Below are positions 1-7,223 of a stretch of DNA of 35,160 bases, piece by piece. The position numbers and the translations under genes are program-made. Under the pieces are notes generated by a model that was not told the origin of the DNA, ran no database searches, and was given only the letters and a program-made list of their open reading frames with translations. Origin of the DNA: Anaerococcus sp. Marseille-P3915 (lineage in GTDB: Bacteria > Bacillota > Clostridia > Tissierellales > Peptoniphilaceae); the NCBI RefSeq assembly GCF_900258475.1, contig NZ_LT984887.1, forward strand, positions 745,475-780,634. Direction: 5' to 3'. Within the stretch, counting starts at the first letter, position 1. Every line of letters begins with the position of its first letter.

Positions 1-28
1 TAACAAAACTTACATACCGAATATTTAG
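1..28 (+). CDS. IS110 transposase, C-terminal end (partial)
   Basis: These are the last codons (reading NKTYIPNI, then TAG at 26-28) of an IS110-family transposase, identical to the end of the complete copy at 5588-6763. The gene runs off the left edge of the window. Confidence 0.85.
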
Positions 29-132
29 TTGTTATTTAGTTTTTCTAAGCCTAATTTTTAGGCTTATTTGATGTGCCATAAATTACAAGATTAATTATTT
101 TTTATTTTCTCTTGACATTTGATAGCTGGTCT
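1..132 (+). mobile_element. IS110-family element, right end only (copy 1)
   Basis: Bases 1-132 match 6736-6867 base for base as far as I can compare, so this is the right end of a second copy of the IS110 element at about 5400-6867. It holds the last eight codons and stop (26-28) of the transposase and about 100 bases of 3' non-coding sequence ending in GATAGCTGGTCT. The match stops after base 132, which fixes the right end. The rest of the copy lies outside the window. Confidence 0.9.
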
Positions 133-277
133 TGTTTAATTGTGCATGTGACTATCACAATTATACTTTAAGGAGGTTTTCTTGGTGCTTGAAGCTAAAG
201 CTTAATCCCTCCACCTGCATAGCAGGTGGTTTATTGTTTCGCTCTCTTTCGTTCGCTCAACTCACTTAAGTGGACAA
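133..277. other. Non-coding flank of IS110 copy 1 with IS200/IS605-like hairpins
   Basis: No gene is visible. There is an AATTGTG/CACAATT hairpin (138-162), a strong hairpin CCACCTGC-ATA-GCAGGTGG (212-230) followed by a T-rich stretch, and a CACTTAAGTG palindrome (264-273). The 212-230 hairpin resembles the subterminal hairpins of IS200/IS605 elements. The 11-mer at 142-152 is the reverse complement of GTCACATGCAC near 4800 beside the IS200 element here. It is probably a decayed IS200/IS605 end, but no transposase remains to prove it. Confidence 0.35.
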
Positions 278-312
278 TAAAAATGCTCCCAAGACTTAAG
301 CTCAGAAGCATT
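278..312 (-). terminator. Rho-independent terminator of the 3-hydroxyacyl-CoA dehydrogenase gene
   Basis: On the minus strand AATGCTTCTGAG pairs with CTTGGGAGCATT (three G-U pairs) around a short loop and is followed by a T-rich tract. It starts six bases after the stop codon of the gene at 319-1272. Confidence 0.7.
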
Positions 313-318
313 ATTAAT

Positions 319-1272
319 TTATCTGTATTTGTAGAAGCCTTCTCCTGTCTCAATTCCCTTAAGTCCCTTGGCTTCCCTTTCTTTAAGTTTCTTTAGAGCC
401 TTGCCCATAGGAGATGATGGATCTTTAGCATCTTCCCTAGTGCTTGTAACATTAATTACGGTAGTAATTCCTATGATATCGATCATCTCGAAAGGCCCCT
501 TTGGTGAACCTGATCCAATCTTCCAGTCCATATCTATATCTTTTGGCTCTGCAATATCATCTCCGTAAAGAGCAAGAGCTGCATCTAAAAGAGGAACGAG
601 TATTGAGTTTAAGATATAGCCAGGATTCTCTTTTTTTATAATAGCAGGATACATTCCTATATCTCTTGCAAATTGAGCTACAGTATCTATCACTTCCTTA
701 CTTGTAGTGTCATGACCCATAACTTCTGCTAGATTTTGTCTATGAATACTGTTTGCGAAGTGTAAGTGAAGGAATCTTTCTTCTCTTCCAGTGAAGTCTT
801 TAAGCATTGATGGCATAAAGGTTGAAGAGTTTGAAGCAAGTATTGCGTCATCCTTTAAGATATCCTTAATCTTCTCATAAAAGTCCCTTTTCTCGTCAAC
901 TTTCTCTGCTATAGCCTCTATAACTAAATCAGCATCAGCAAAGGCCTCTTCTAAGTCGACTGTATATTTTAAATCTTTGTAGGCTTTTTCGTTATTTTTC
1001 TTTAACTCTTCGATCTTTTCTAAATTTATATCCTTAACATCATCAAAAAATGACCTAGGATAGTTTGGGAATTCTGCTCCGATGTATCTTGGTGCAAGTT
1101 CCAATTCTTTCGTATAAGTCTCATATACCTTGTTAATCCTTGGCTTAGCTCTTTCAATCGAACCTTCGCTTCTTCCCCATATAGTAACGTCAAAACCATG
1201 AAAGGCAGCGGCATAGGCAATTTGAGCTCCCAAAACTCCACCGCCTGCAACAGTAACTTTTTTAATTTCCAT
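319..1272 (-). CDS. 3-hydroxyacyl-CoA dehydrogenase (NAD-binding)
   Basis: A 317-residue protein of the 3-hydroxyacyl-CoA dehydrogenase family, which oxidises 3-hydroxyacyl-CoA to 3-ketoacyl-CoA with NAD+ in cytosolic fatty-acid or butyrate-type metabolism. A Rossmann motif (VAGGGVLGAQIA) begins at residue 8, and the family NSST motif with its conserved region (ASNSSTFMPS, then HLHFANS) lies near residues 145-175. The C-terminal helical domain includes NPGYILNSILVPLLDAA. The length is somewhat above the usual 280-290. The start is set by AAGGAG seven to eight bases upstream of ATG. It is followed by its own terminator and separated from hemW by about 65 bases. No thiolase or crotonase is next to it, so the pathway is not shown by context. 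Confidence 0.85.
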   Translation of the reverse strand: MEIKKVTVAGGGVLGAQIAYAAAFHGFDVTIWGRSEGSIERAKPRINKVYETYTKELELAPRYIGAEFPNYPRSFFDDVKDINLEKIEELKKNNEKAYKDLKYTVDLEEAFADADLVIEAIAEKVDEKRDFYEKIKDILKDDAILASNSSTFMPSMLKDFTGREERFLHLHFANSIHRQNLAEVMGHDTTSKEVIDTVAQFARDIGMYPAIIKKENPGYILNSILVPLLDAALALYGDDIAEPKDIDMDWKIGSGSPKGPFEMIDIIGITTVINVTSTREDAKDPSSPMGKALKKLKEREAKGLKGIETGEGFYKYR

Positions 1273-1337
1273 AATATAATCTCCTTCTATGTTCTATATG
1301 ATATTTACCCACTTAGGAAAATATAATTCACTAAAGT

Positions 1338-2463
1338 TTAAATGATTTCAATATAGAATTCATTGGAAAGACTCATTCCTTTTTTAGTAAAATAGAAATT
1401 ATCATCAAGCTTATAAAAATCTTGGTCCTTGAATTTTTCTATCACATCTTGATATTTAACTAGGAAATCACAGGCAAATTTCTTCTTAAATTCTCTTAGA
1501 TTTATTCCCTCGCTCTCCCTAAGTTTAAATATAATATATTCTTTCTCTCTTTCATCCTTATCTATAAATTCTTCAAAAACGATAGGATACCTAGCTTCTC
1601 TAATAGCCTTGTCATATTTTACAAAATTTCTAGTGTTGGTATATCTCTTATTAGATAAAAATCCCGAAGCTCCTAGGCCAAAGGCTATATAGTCATCTAT
1701 ATTCCAGTATTTCTTGTTATGGATAGACTCCTTACTAGCTTTCGCAAAATTGGATATCTCATATCTTTTAAGTCCCAATTTATCTAAGCTATCAACAAGA
1801 TATGAAAATATAACTACCTCTAGGTCATCTTCCATCAGGTCTAGCTTGCCCTTTTTTATCTAAAGCATAAAATCTTGATCCTTCTTCTAGAATAAGAGAA
1901 TACCATGATATGTGTTCAGGAGAAATCTTTTTTACCATAGCTAGTTCATTTTTAACAGACTTATAAGTTTGCCTTGGAAGATTGAGCATGAGGTCAAAGG
2001 ATAAGTTGTCAAAGCCAGCATCCCTGATCATATCTATATCTTTTAGGGCAATATCCGCTGTATGATTTCTGCCAATTTCTTTTAAGACTTCATCATCAAA
2101 AGATTGGACACCAAGAGAAATCCTATTGATACCAATATCCTTATAGATTGCTAGTTTTTCCTTAGATATAGAGTTTGGATTACATTCTATGGTAAATTCT
2201 TTTATTTTCTCTATCTTAAATTTCTTTATTTCATTTACTATTTCTTCAATATATTTTGCATCTACATAAGAAGGAGTACCCCCACCTATGTGAATAGTAT
2301 CTATTTCTATATTTAGTCTTTCTTGGTAGAGCTTAATTTCCTTTATTAAATTTTTTATATAGGGTTCAACCCTATTTTCTACATTCATATATGCACAAAA
2401 ATCACAGTAATAGCACTTTTTTTGACAAAAAGGAATATGTATGTAGCATCCAACTTTTTCCAT
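1338..2463 (-). pseudogene. hemW: HemW heme chaperone / coproporphyrinogen oxidase-like radical SAM protein, frameshifted
   Basis: Two consecutive frames together make one HemW: residues 1-212 from 2463 to about 1828, and 165 residues from 1835 to 1338. The N-terminal part has the radical SAM cluster motif HIPFCQKKCYYCDF (Cys13, Cys17, Cys20) and the GGGTPS SAM-binding motif. The C-terminal part has the HemW C-terminal domain (KYWNIDDYIAFGLGASGF). The break is at a run of six A on the coding strand (DKKGQ... instead of DKKGKLDLMEDD). Removing one A restores a continuous frame of about 375 codons, the usual family length. HemW is believed to handle heme and is related to, but is not, HemN. The defect may be a real mutation or a homopolymer sequencing error. 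Confidence 0.85.
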
Positions 2464-2506
2464 TTTTTCTCCTTTATATAAAAAAAGATGGCAATGCCAT
2501 CAATTT

Positions 2507-3238
2507 TTAGTATATAATATTATAATTTTCTAAGCTTTGTAAAAAGATATCTCTTTTTTCCTTATCCTTATCGATAACAATGGCTTGTTCACTTATTCCT
2601 TCTTCTAATAAAACAAATAGAGTATCCAACAAGAAATTTTCGCTACCAACCACATAAAAATATGAGTCTGACCTATCATTAGCAAGCTCTTTTATTTTCT
2701 CAAGATAGTCGCTTCTACTATCTAGCCAATATTTGACTAAAAGTGATCCGTCAATATTTTCAAAATCACTTTCGTAAAGATGAGTATCCTTGGTATTTAC
2801 ATTTACACTTATGAATTCTGGAATATCTGTGTTATCTTCTTCAAATCTTTTTATAAGTGGCCTAATAGTTGACATTGCAAGACCTTGAGAAAGGGCAACA
2901 AGCGGTCTATTTTCTCTTTTTAAGGACATGTGAGATTTTAGCTTAAAAATTGTTACTGTATCTCCAATCTTAAGAATCGATAAAGTCTTCTTAAAAGGTG
3001 ATTTTCTTATAGGAATTTTTGTAGTAAATCTAATATTCCCCTCACTTGTAAGTGTGTTTATACTTAAGTGATGAATTAGTTTTTTATTTACCTCTCCTGT
3101 CTCATCGTAACCTGGTAGAGCCAGATGAAAGCTAGAACCCTCATCCCAATTTAAATCATCGGGTTTTTCTAAGGTATATGTCCATACATACTTGTATTCT
3201 TCTTTTATATCCAAAATCTTAACTTGAAATTTATCCAT
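2507..3238 (-). CDS. Ferredoxin-NAD(P)H reductase-like FAD-binding oxidoreductase
   Basis: A 243-residue protein with the ferredoxin-reductase superfamily layout: an N-terminal beta-barrel FAD domain with HHLSINTLTSEGNIRFTTKI (matching the RxYS/T flavin-binding region, with HHLS here) and a C-terminal nucleotide-binding half (RPLVALSQGLAMSTIRPLI near 110-130, and a YFYVVGSENF motif near 200). No iron-sulphur ferredoxin domain is attached. The start ATG has AAGGAG five bases upstream. A near-palindromic Fur-like box lies just before the ribosome-binding site, which suggests a ferric or siderophore reductase role, but that is inference. It follows the AI-2E-family gene by 50 bases. Confidence 0.7.
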   Translation of the reverse strand: MDKFQVKILDIKEEYKYVWTYTLEKPDDLNWDEGSSFHLALPGYDETGEVNKKLIHHLSINTLTSEGNIRFTTKIPIRKSPFKKTLSILKIGDTVTIFKLKSHMSLKRENRPLVALSQGLAMSTIRPLIKRFEEDNTDIPEFISVNVNTKDTHLYESDFENIDGSLLVKYWLDSRSDYLEKIKELANDRSDSYFYVVGSENFLLDTLFVLLEEGISEQAIVIDKDKEKRDIFLQSLENYNIIY

Positions 3239-3251
3239 AATATCTCCTTAC

Positions 3252-3266
3252 TGATAATTGTTATCA
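3252..3266 (-). promoter_or_regulatory. Fur-like 7-1-7 box in the leader of the FNR-like gene
   Basis: TGATAATTGTTATCA differs from a perfect 7-1-7 palindrome at one pair and matches the TGATAATNATTATCA Fur-box form at all but one position. It lies 14-28 bases upstream of the ATG of the flavoprotein gene, overlapping the likely start of its transcript. The base pattern is seen; regulation by Fur is inferred. Confidence 0.4.
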
Positions 3267-3288
3267 CTAAGAACAATATACTTAATTT

Positions 3289-4449
3289 TTAATTTTCTTC
3301 ATCTGGAATATCCAGTTTTCTTTTTCCAATGTTTAATGTATCACTAATATATTTAAAAAATAGTTTATAATCATAAATCCAATTATCAATTATTCCAGAC
3401 CTATAAATTCCTACAATAAATATAAATACAACTGGCAACAATATGGCTCCCATCACTCCAAAAAGTTTAAGTCCAGCATAAAGAGCTATAACTGATAGAA
3501 TTGGGTGTATATCTGCAGAACTTCCTATTACCTTTGGAGCTATGACTTGTCTAAGCCCAGTCCAAGCTGTCAATACAATCAATAGTCCTAAGGATTTTAT
3601 GGTATTATCAAAGATAAGTAGTTCTATTATTGACCATGGCAAGAGGACTATTATAGGACCAATCATAGGAAGTAGGTCTACAAATCCTAATATTAGGGCT
3701 ATTGGCATGAAGTATTGTTGGCCTATGAAAAACAGGAAAATCGCCATTATTATTGTGCACAGAAAGGCTAGTTTTAGTTGGGATTTTATATAATTCCAGG
3801 TTGAATTCTTAAAGACAGCCCTTATCAAAGAAAGGTTATTCTTTGACTTTTCTGGTATCAATAGATGGTATTTATCATAAACATTTTGCATATCGCCAAG
3901 TATTATATAAAATGCAACTACAAAAGTAATCACAAAAAATATTATTTCATTGGAGGTATTTATAAAAGCTTGGGTAAAGCCAAAGGTAATATTGATTGCG
4001 TTTTTTTGTAAGCTACCCAACCATTCATACAAAGACTTAAGTCCAGACCTTATTGTGTTTGATACATAGTCTGGCATGAGGTTAATCTGTGAATTGGCAT
4101 CATTGATCCAAGTATTTACAGAAGATACAATCTTATCCCAATTGCTAATGATATTACCTACCAAGCCAGAGACTTGATTTACTATAAACTGAACAAACCA
4201 TACCAAGAAAAATAATAGAAGCAAGAGCAGGATTGTACCAAGCAGGTAGGATACCGCCTTGTGTTTGATTGGCAGGATATGGTCAATCTTTCTTATAGAT
4301 GGTGCCAATAATCCCACGATTACTAGAGCTAGTATTATGGGCATGAGGGCATTTAATAGGGCTGGTGCAAGGAATAATAAAAATAATATGGTTAAAATAA
4401 TAATTGTTGTTCGTAAAAATATCCTTTCATAAAGTTCTTTATTTCTCAT
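3289..4449 (-). CDS. AI-2E/PerM-family membrane transporter
   Basis: A 386-residue integral membrane protein of the AI-2E transporter (PerM/TqsA/YtvI, formerly DUF20) family. It has hydrophobic segments at about 12-50, 65-90, 165-185 and 225-345, a long extracytoplasmic stretch around 95-160, and the family signature around DLLPMIGPIIVLLPW (about 255-275). Family members are proposed exporters of small molecules or ion antiporters, and the substrate cannot be read from sequence. The start ATG has AAGGAG seven bases upstream. It is divergent from the truncated sigma gene, and the 57-base gap holds an AT-rich partial palindrome (4468-4486) that may serve both promoters. Confidence 0.8.
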   Translation of the reverse strand: MRNKELYERIFLRTTIIILTILFLLFLAPALLNALMPIILALVIVGLLAPSIRKIDHILPIKHKAVSYLLGTILLLLLLFFLVWFVQFIVNQVSGLVGNIISNWDKIVSSVNTWINDANSQINLMPDYVSNTIRSGLKSLYEWLGSLQKNAINITFGFTQAFINTSNEIIFFVITFVVAFYIILGDMQNVYDKYHLLIPEKSKNNLSLIRAVFKNSTWNYIKSQLKLAFLCTIIMAIFLFFIGQQYFMPIALILGFVDLLPMIGPIIVLLPWSIIELLIFDNTIKSLGLLIVLTAWTGLRQVIAPKVIGSSADIHPILSVIALYAGLKLFGVMGAILLPVVFIFIVGIYRSGIIDNWIYDYKLFFKYISDTLNIGKRKLDIPDEEN

Positions 4450-4506
4450 GGCATCTCCTTTAATATTTGATAATATTATTATATCATAAAGAGTGAGGAG
4501 GGCAAA

Positions 4507-4716
4507 ATGGATATCGAAAAAATATATAGAATATACTTTGAAGATGTTTATAGATTTTTGCTCTCTTTGAGTAAAAATAAGGACGTAGCCCAGGATATAA
4601 CAAGCGAAACTTTTCTAAAAGTCATAAATAATAGTAAGAAAATAGAAAATACTAGAAATATTAAGGCCTATATTTTTACTATAGCAAAAAATACTTACAT
4701 CAACTACTATAATCAA
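4507..4716 (+). pseudogene. ECF-type sigma-70 factor, truncated by the IS200 element
   Basis: The reading frame starts with a strong GAGGAGG ribosome-binding site and encodes sigma region 2 (IYFEDVYRFLLSLSKNKDVAQDITSETF, then NIKAYIFTIAKNTYINYY). After about 70 residues it runs into the hairpin end of the IS200 element and stops within a few codons. Region 4, needed for -35 recognition, is absent, so the protein is not expected to be functional. No anti-sigma gene is present because the downstream DNA has been replaced by IS200 and IS110. Confidence 0.8.
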
Positions 4717-4823
4717 AACTACCAGCTTAGCTGGTAGTTTGCACAGCGCCTATAAGGCGCGAATACCGGCACGCCCCTATTGGGGCTGTCGAGTATTCTG
4801 TCACATGCACCACTATCCCAACT
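4716..4823. repeat. Cluster of three hairpins at the IS200 end
   Basis: Successive stems lie between the broken sigma gene and the plus-strand terminator: AAACTACCAGC/GCTGGTAGTTT (4716-4740), GCGCCT/AGGCGC (4746-4760), and GAATAC/GTATTC enclosing GCCCC/GGGGC (4761-4798). GC content is locally high. The first is the likely transposase-binding hairpin. The others lie downstream of tnpA and are unexplained by a minimal IS200 end. Confidence 0.6.
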
Positions 4824-4846
4824 ACTGCTTAAGCAGTTTTTTTATT
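4824..4846 (+). terminator. Terminator blocking read-in to IS200
   Basis: ACTGCTT/AAGCAGT followed by seven T on the plus strand is a compact rho-independent terminator facing transcription from the interrupted sigma gene. Protection of IS200-family tnpA from outside transcription is a known property of the family. Its overlap with the tnpA 3' end fits that role. Confidence 0.6.
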
Positions 4847-5312
4847 TGTTCTTATTTACTGACTTTCCCGTAAACGGGTCATAATATTCCTTTATACTTA
4901 TTTGGTCAGTGTAATAATCTTCTCTTAATTGATTTTGTATATATTCTTTTATTTTCTTTTCATTTCTTCCCACTGTATCTACATAATATCCTCTACACCA
5001 AAAATGTCTGTTTCCATATTTATATTTTAGGTTGGCATGTCTATCAAATATTATTAATGAACTTTTCCCTTTCAAATATCCCATTATTTGTGATACAGAA
5101 TATTTTGGTGATATTTCTACCAGCATGTGTACATGATCTGGACATAGCTCTGCTTCTATTATGTTTATTCCTTTTCTTGAACATAATTCTCGAAGTATAC
5201 TGCCTATATCTTTTCTTAGTTGTCTATATATTACTTGTCTTCTATATTTTGGTGCAAAAACTATATGGTATTTACATCTCCATTTGGTATGTGATAAACT
5301 ATTCTTATCCAA
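4842..5312 (-). CDS. tnpA: IS200/IS605-family transposase TnpA
   Basis: A 156-residue single-strand-specific Y1 transposase. The HUH motif is PDHVHMLVE with His60 and His62. The nucleophile is Tyr124 in KKIKEYIQNQ. HFWCRGYYVDTVG before it is a typical IS200 signature. Length is normal for the family. The start is TTG at 5312, with GAGGAGG seven bases upstream; no ATG fits better. The protein appears intact, so the element may still be active. Confidence 0.92.
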   Translation of the reverse strand: MDKNSLSHTKWRCKYHIVFAPKYRRQVIYRQLRKDIGSILRELCSRKGINIIEAELCPDHVHMLVEISPKYSVSQIMGYLKGKSSLIIFDRHANLKYKYGNRHFWCRGYYVDTVGRNEKKIKEYIQNQLREDYYTDQISIKEYYDPFTGKSVNKNK

Positions 5313-5399
5313 GTTTTAACCTCCTCGTATATTATAGTTGTAGTAATAAATACTACATTTTGTTCTCAATCCCACTTTCTTATGGGATAATAATTGTAT

Positions 5400-5587
5400 A
5401 GATAGAGGTCGTAGTTAACCTCCTTGAAGCTAGTCTTCCCAATTTAGGGTTACGCCTCTTCTTTACGTCTTTATCAGTATGAGCTGGATAGCACATTTCG
5501 TTGCTGTATGTCTAACGAGGTTTGATTGTCGTAAAGTTCTTGAGGGTCTTTTCTCTATCTAAATTTATATTAAAGCTAGGTGATTTT
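5400..5587 (+). ncRNA. Candidate bridge-RNA region of IS110
   Basis: Elements of the IS110 group express a bridge RNA from the long non-coding end upstream of the transposase; it pairs with donor and target DNA. This 5' non-coding stretch has the right place and size. It includes short stem-loops such as GAAG-CTAGT-CTTC near 5431-5443. No open frame or alternative role is visible. Position supports the call; I could not fold the RNA or identify guide loops. Confidence 0.4.
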
Positions 5588-6763
5588 ATGTTTTACATTG
5601 GTGTTGATATTGCAAAGAACAACCACGAAGCCTCAATAATTGATTCTGATGGGAAACTTGTTTCTGAGTCCTTTTCTTTTTCTAATTCTATTAGGGGTTT
5701 AGAGAAGTTTCAGAAATTTATTTCCTCTTTTTCGATTGATTCTAACAATTGTATTATTGGTATGGAAGCTACTGGCCATTATTGGCTTTCGCTTTATTCT
5801 TTCTTAATTGATTTAGGTTTTTCTTGTATTGTTATTAATCCTATTCAATCTGATGCTTTTAGAAAGATGTATATTAGACAGACTAAGAATGATTCTGTTG
5901 ATTCTTTTGTTATTGCTCAAATTCTTAGGTTCGGTGAGTTTTCTGTTTCTCATTTTTCTGATGAGGATACTTTTGCTTTAAGAAATCTTTCTAGGTTCAG
6001 GTTTGCTCTTGTTGATGAAGCTTCTGATTGGAAGAGAAAGCTTGTTTGTATTTTAGATCAGGTTTTCCCTGAGTATTCTTCGCTTTTTTCTAATATTTAT
6101 GGTGTGGCTTCTAAGGAGCTTTTGAGTAAGTATCCTTTGCCTGAGGATATGATTTCTATTCCTGCTGATGAGCTTGCTAAGATGTTGTCTAAGTGTAGTA
6201 AGGGTCGCTTTGGTATTGATAAGGCTAAAGAAATTCAAGAGAAGGCTTCTAATTCTTTTGGTGTTAAGTTTGCTTTAAAGTCTTTTCCTTTTCAAATTAA
6301 ACAGATTATTGCTCAAATTTCTTTTCTTGAAGATCAGATAGCTGATATTGAAGATGAAATTTCTTCTATGATTAATTCTTTATGCCCTGTTATTACTTCT
6401 ATCACCGGTATTGGTGATGTCTTAGGTGCTGCTATTTTCTCAGAAATTGGTGATATTTCTCGTTTTGAGAGAGCTAATCAGTTGGTTGCTTATGCTGGTT
6501 TAGATGTTGCTGTTAAGCAATCTGGCAATTTTAATGCTACTGATACTAAGATTTCTAAACGTGGTTCTCCTTATCTTAGACGTGCTATTTGGCTTGCTGC
6601 TAGTGTTGCTGCTTTTAAAGATCCTGCTTTGTCTGTTTATTATCAAAAGCTTAGACAAAGGGGTAAGGCGCATGGTACAGCTATTGGTGCAGTTGCTAGA
6701 AAACTTACTAACATAATTTTTGCTGTTTTAAGAGATAACAAAACTTACATACCGAATATTTAG
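5588..6763 (+). CDS. IS110-family transposase
   Basis: A 391-residue recombinase. The N-terminal RuvC-like DEDD domain shows Asp7 (FYIGVDIAKNNH), Glu60 (IGMEATGHYW), and Asp102 and Asp105 (KNDSVDSFVIA). The C-terminal Tnp2 domain has the nucleophile Ser327 in ISKRGSPYLRRAIW. The start is the ATG at 5588, preceded by AGGTG, because the family always begins with FYIGVDIAK; the frame is open 22 codons further upstream but this lies in the presumed bridge-RNA region. Codon use is T-rich and unlike neighbouring genes. All catalytic residues are present. Confidence 0.93.
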   Translation: MFYIGVDIAKNNHEASIIDSDGKLVSESFSFSNSIRGLEKFQKFISSFSIDSNNCIIGMEATGHYWLSLYSFLIDLGFSCIVINPIQSDAFRKMYIRQTKNDSVDSFVIAQILRFGEFSVSHFSDEDTFALRNLSRFRFALVDEASDWKRKLVCILDQVFPEYSSLFSNIYGVASKELLSKYPLPEDMISIPADELAKMLSKCSKGRFGIDKAKEIQEKASNSFGVKFALKSFPFQIKQIIAQISFLEDQIADIEDEISSMINSLCPVITSITGIGDVLGAAIFSEIGDISRFERANQLVAYAGLDVAVKQSGNFNATDTKISKRGSPYLRRAIWLAASVAAFKDPALSVYYQKLRQRGKAHGTAIGAVARKLTNIIFAVLRDNKTYIPNI

Positions 6764-6879
6764 TTGTTATTTAGTTTTTCTAAGCCTAATTTTTAGGCTT
6801 ATTTGATGTGCCATAAATTACAAGATTAATTATTTTTTATTTTCTCTTGACATTTGATAGCTGGTCTAATTTTGAGTAT

Positions 6880-6913
6880 AAAAAAGACGATAGAGTTTTT
6901 AATTTCTATCGCC
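6880..6913 (-). terminator. Rho-independent terminator after the ICE 91-residue gene
   Basis: On the minus strand GGCGATAGA pairs with TCTATCGTC and is followed by a T tract. A close copy occurs at 8265-8297 inside element A. Confidence 0.75.
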
Positions 6914-6929
6914 TATTAACACCTTATTT

Positions 6930-7205
6930 CTAGTCTTCTAAAATAGATACTTCAAGGTCTATCGCTTTAAACGTAACAGTTATTCCTACTTCGTACCTTA
7001 CTGTTTTTTCAAATAGCTCAGCTATATCATATGGGGACATATCGTATATATCTTCATACCATTCATTACTTTCATCGTACATTGTCTCACATATTGCTTC
7101 AATATAATTTTTCTTATCCATTGTGAGTTCTGTATCACTTTCCAAAATAAACTGCTCACCATTTATATTCAATATAATTAAAGATGATTTTCTATTTTCA
7201 CACAT
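6930..7205 (-). CDS. Hypothetical ICE protein downstream of the coupling-protein gene
   Basis: A 91-residue acidic protein that I do not recognise. It has an N-terminal beta-rich stretch (SLIILNINGEQFILESD), a central helix with many acidic and aromatic residues (YDESNEWYEDIYDMSPYDIAELFEKTV) and a C-terminal strand (GITVTFKAIDLEVSI). No membrane segment, signal peptide or metal motif is seen. It lies 18 bases after the coupling-protein C-terminal fragment and is followed by a terminator, so it was probably the last gene of that transcript. The small size and charge would suit a regulator, antirestriction or mimic protein, but nothing specific supports this. Confidence 0.6.
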   Translation of the reverse strand: MCENRKSSLIILNINGEQFILESDTELTMDKKNYIEAICETMYDESNEWYEDIYDMSPYDIAELFEKTVRYEVGITVTFKAIDLEVSILED

Positions 7206-7223
7206 TTTTCTTTCTCCATAGAC

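Larger units (their letters stand above)
4716..5395 (-). mobile_element. IS200-type insertion sequence (tnpA only)
   Basis: An element of about 680 bases with a single Y1-type transposase and no tnpB. It is bounded by subterminal hairpins: an 11-bp stem with TTA loop at 4716-4740 on the left, and hairpins at 5340-5356 and 5370-5387 on the right. These are the structures HUH/Y1 transposases bind in single-stranded DNA. There are no terminal inverted repeats or target duplication, as expected. The exact ends are estimates. It interrupts the sigma gene and abuts the IS110 element. Confidence 0.75.
5400..6867 (+). mobile_element. IS110-family insertion sequence (copy 2, complete)
   Basis: It contains one DEDD transposase gene, about 190 bases of 5' non-coding sequence and about 105 bases of 3' sequence. 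The right end at 6867 (GATAGCTGGTCT) is fixed by comparison with copy 1 at 1-132, and the flanks differ immediately beyond. The left end is not fixed; GATAGAGGTC near 5400 resembles the right terminus and is my estimate. There are no long terminal inverted repeats, as usual for the IS110 group. Both copies have the same orientation and flank the chromosome-like segment. Confidence 0.8.

Noticed and set aside
4468-4486. Second Fur or PerR box between the AI-2E-family and sigma genes
   Set aside because: The palindrome is only partial and consists almost entirely of A and T in an AT-rich gap, so chance is a good explanation.
4716-4846. A TnpB-associated omega RNA
   Set aside because: There is no tnpB gene or remnant here; the element has only tnpA, so these stems are treated as IS200 end structures.
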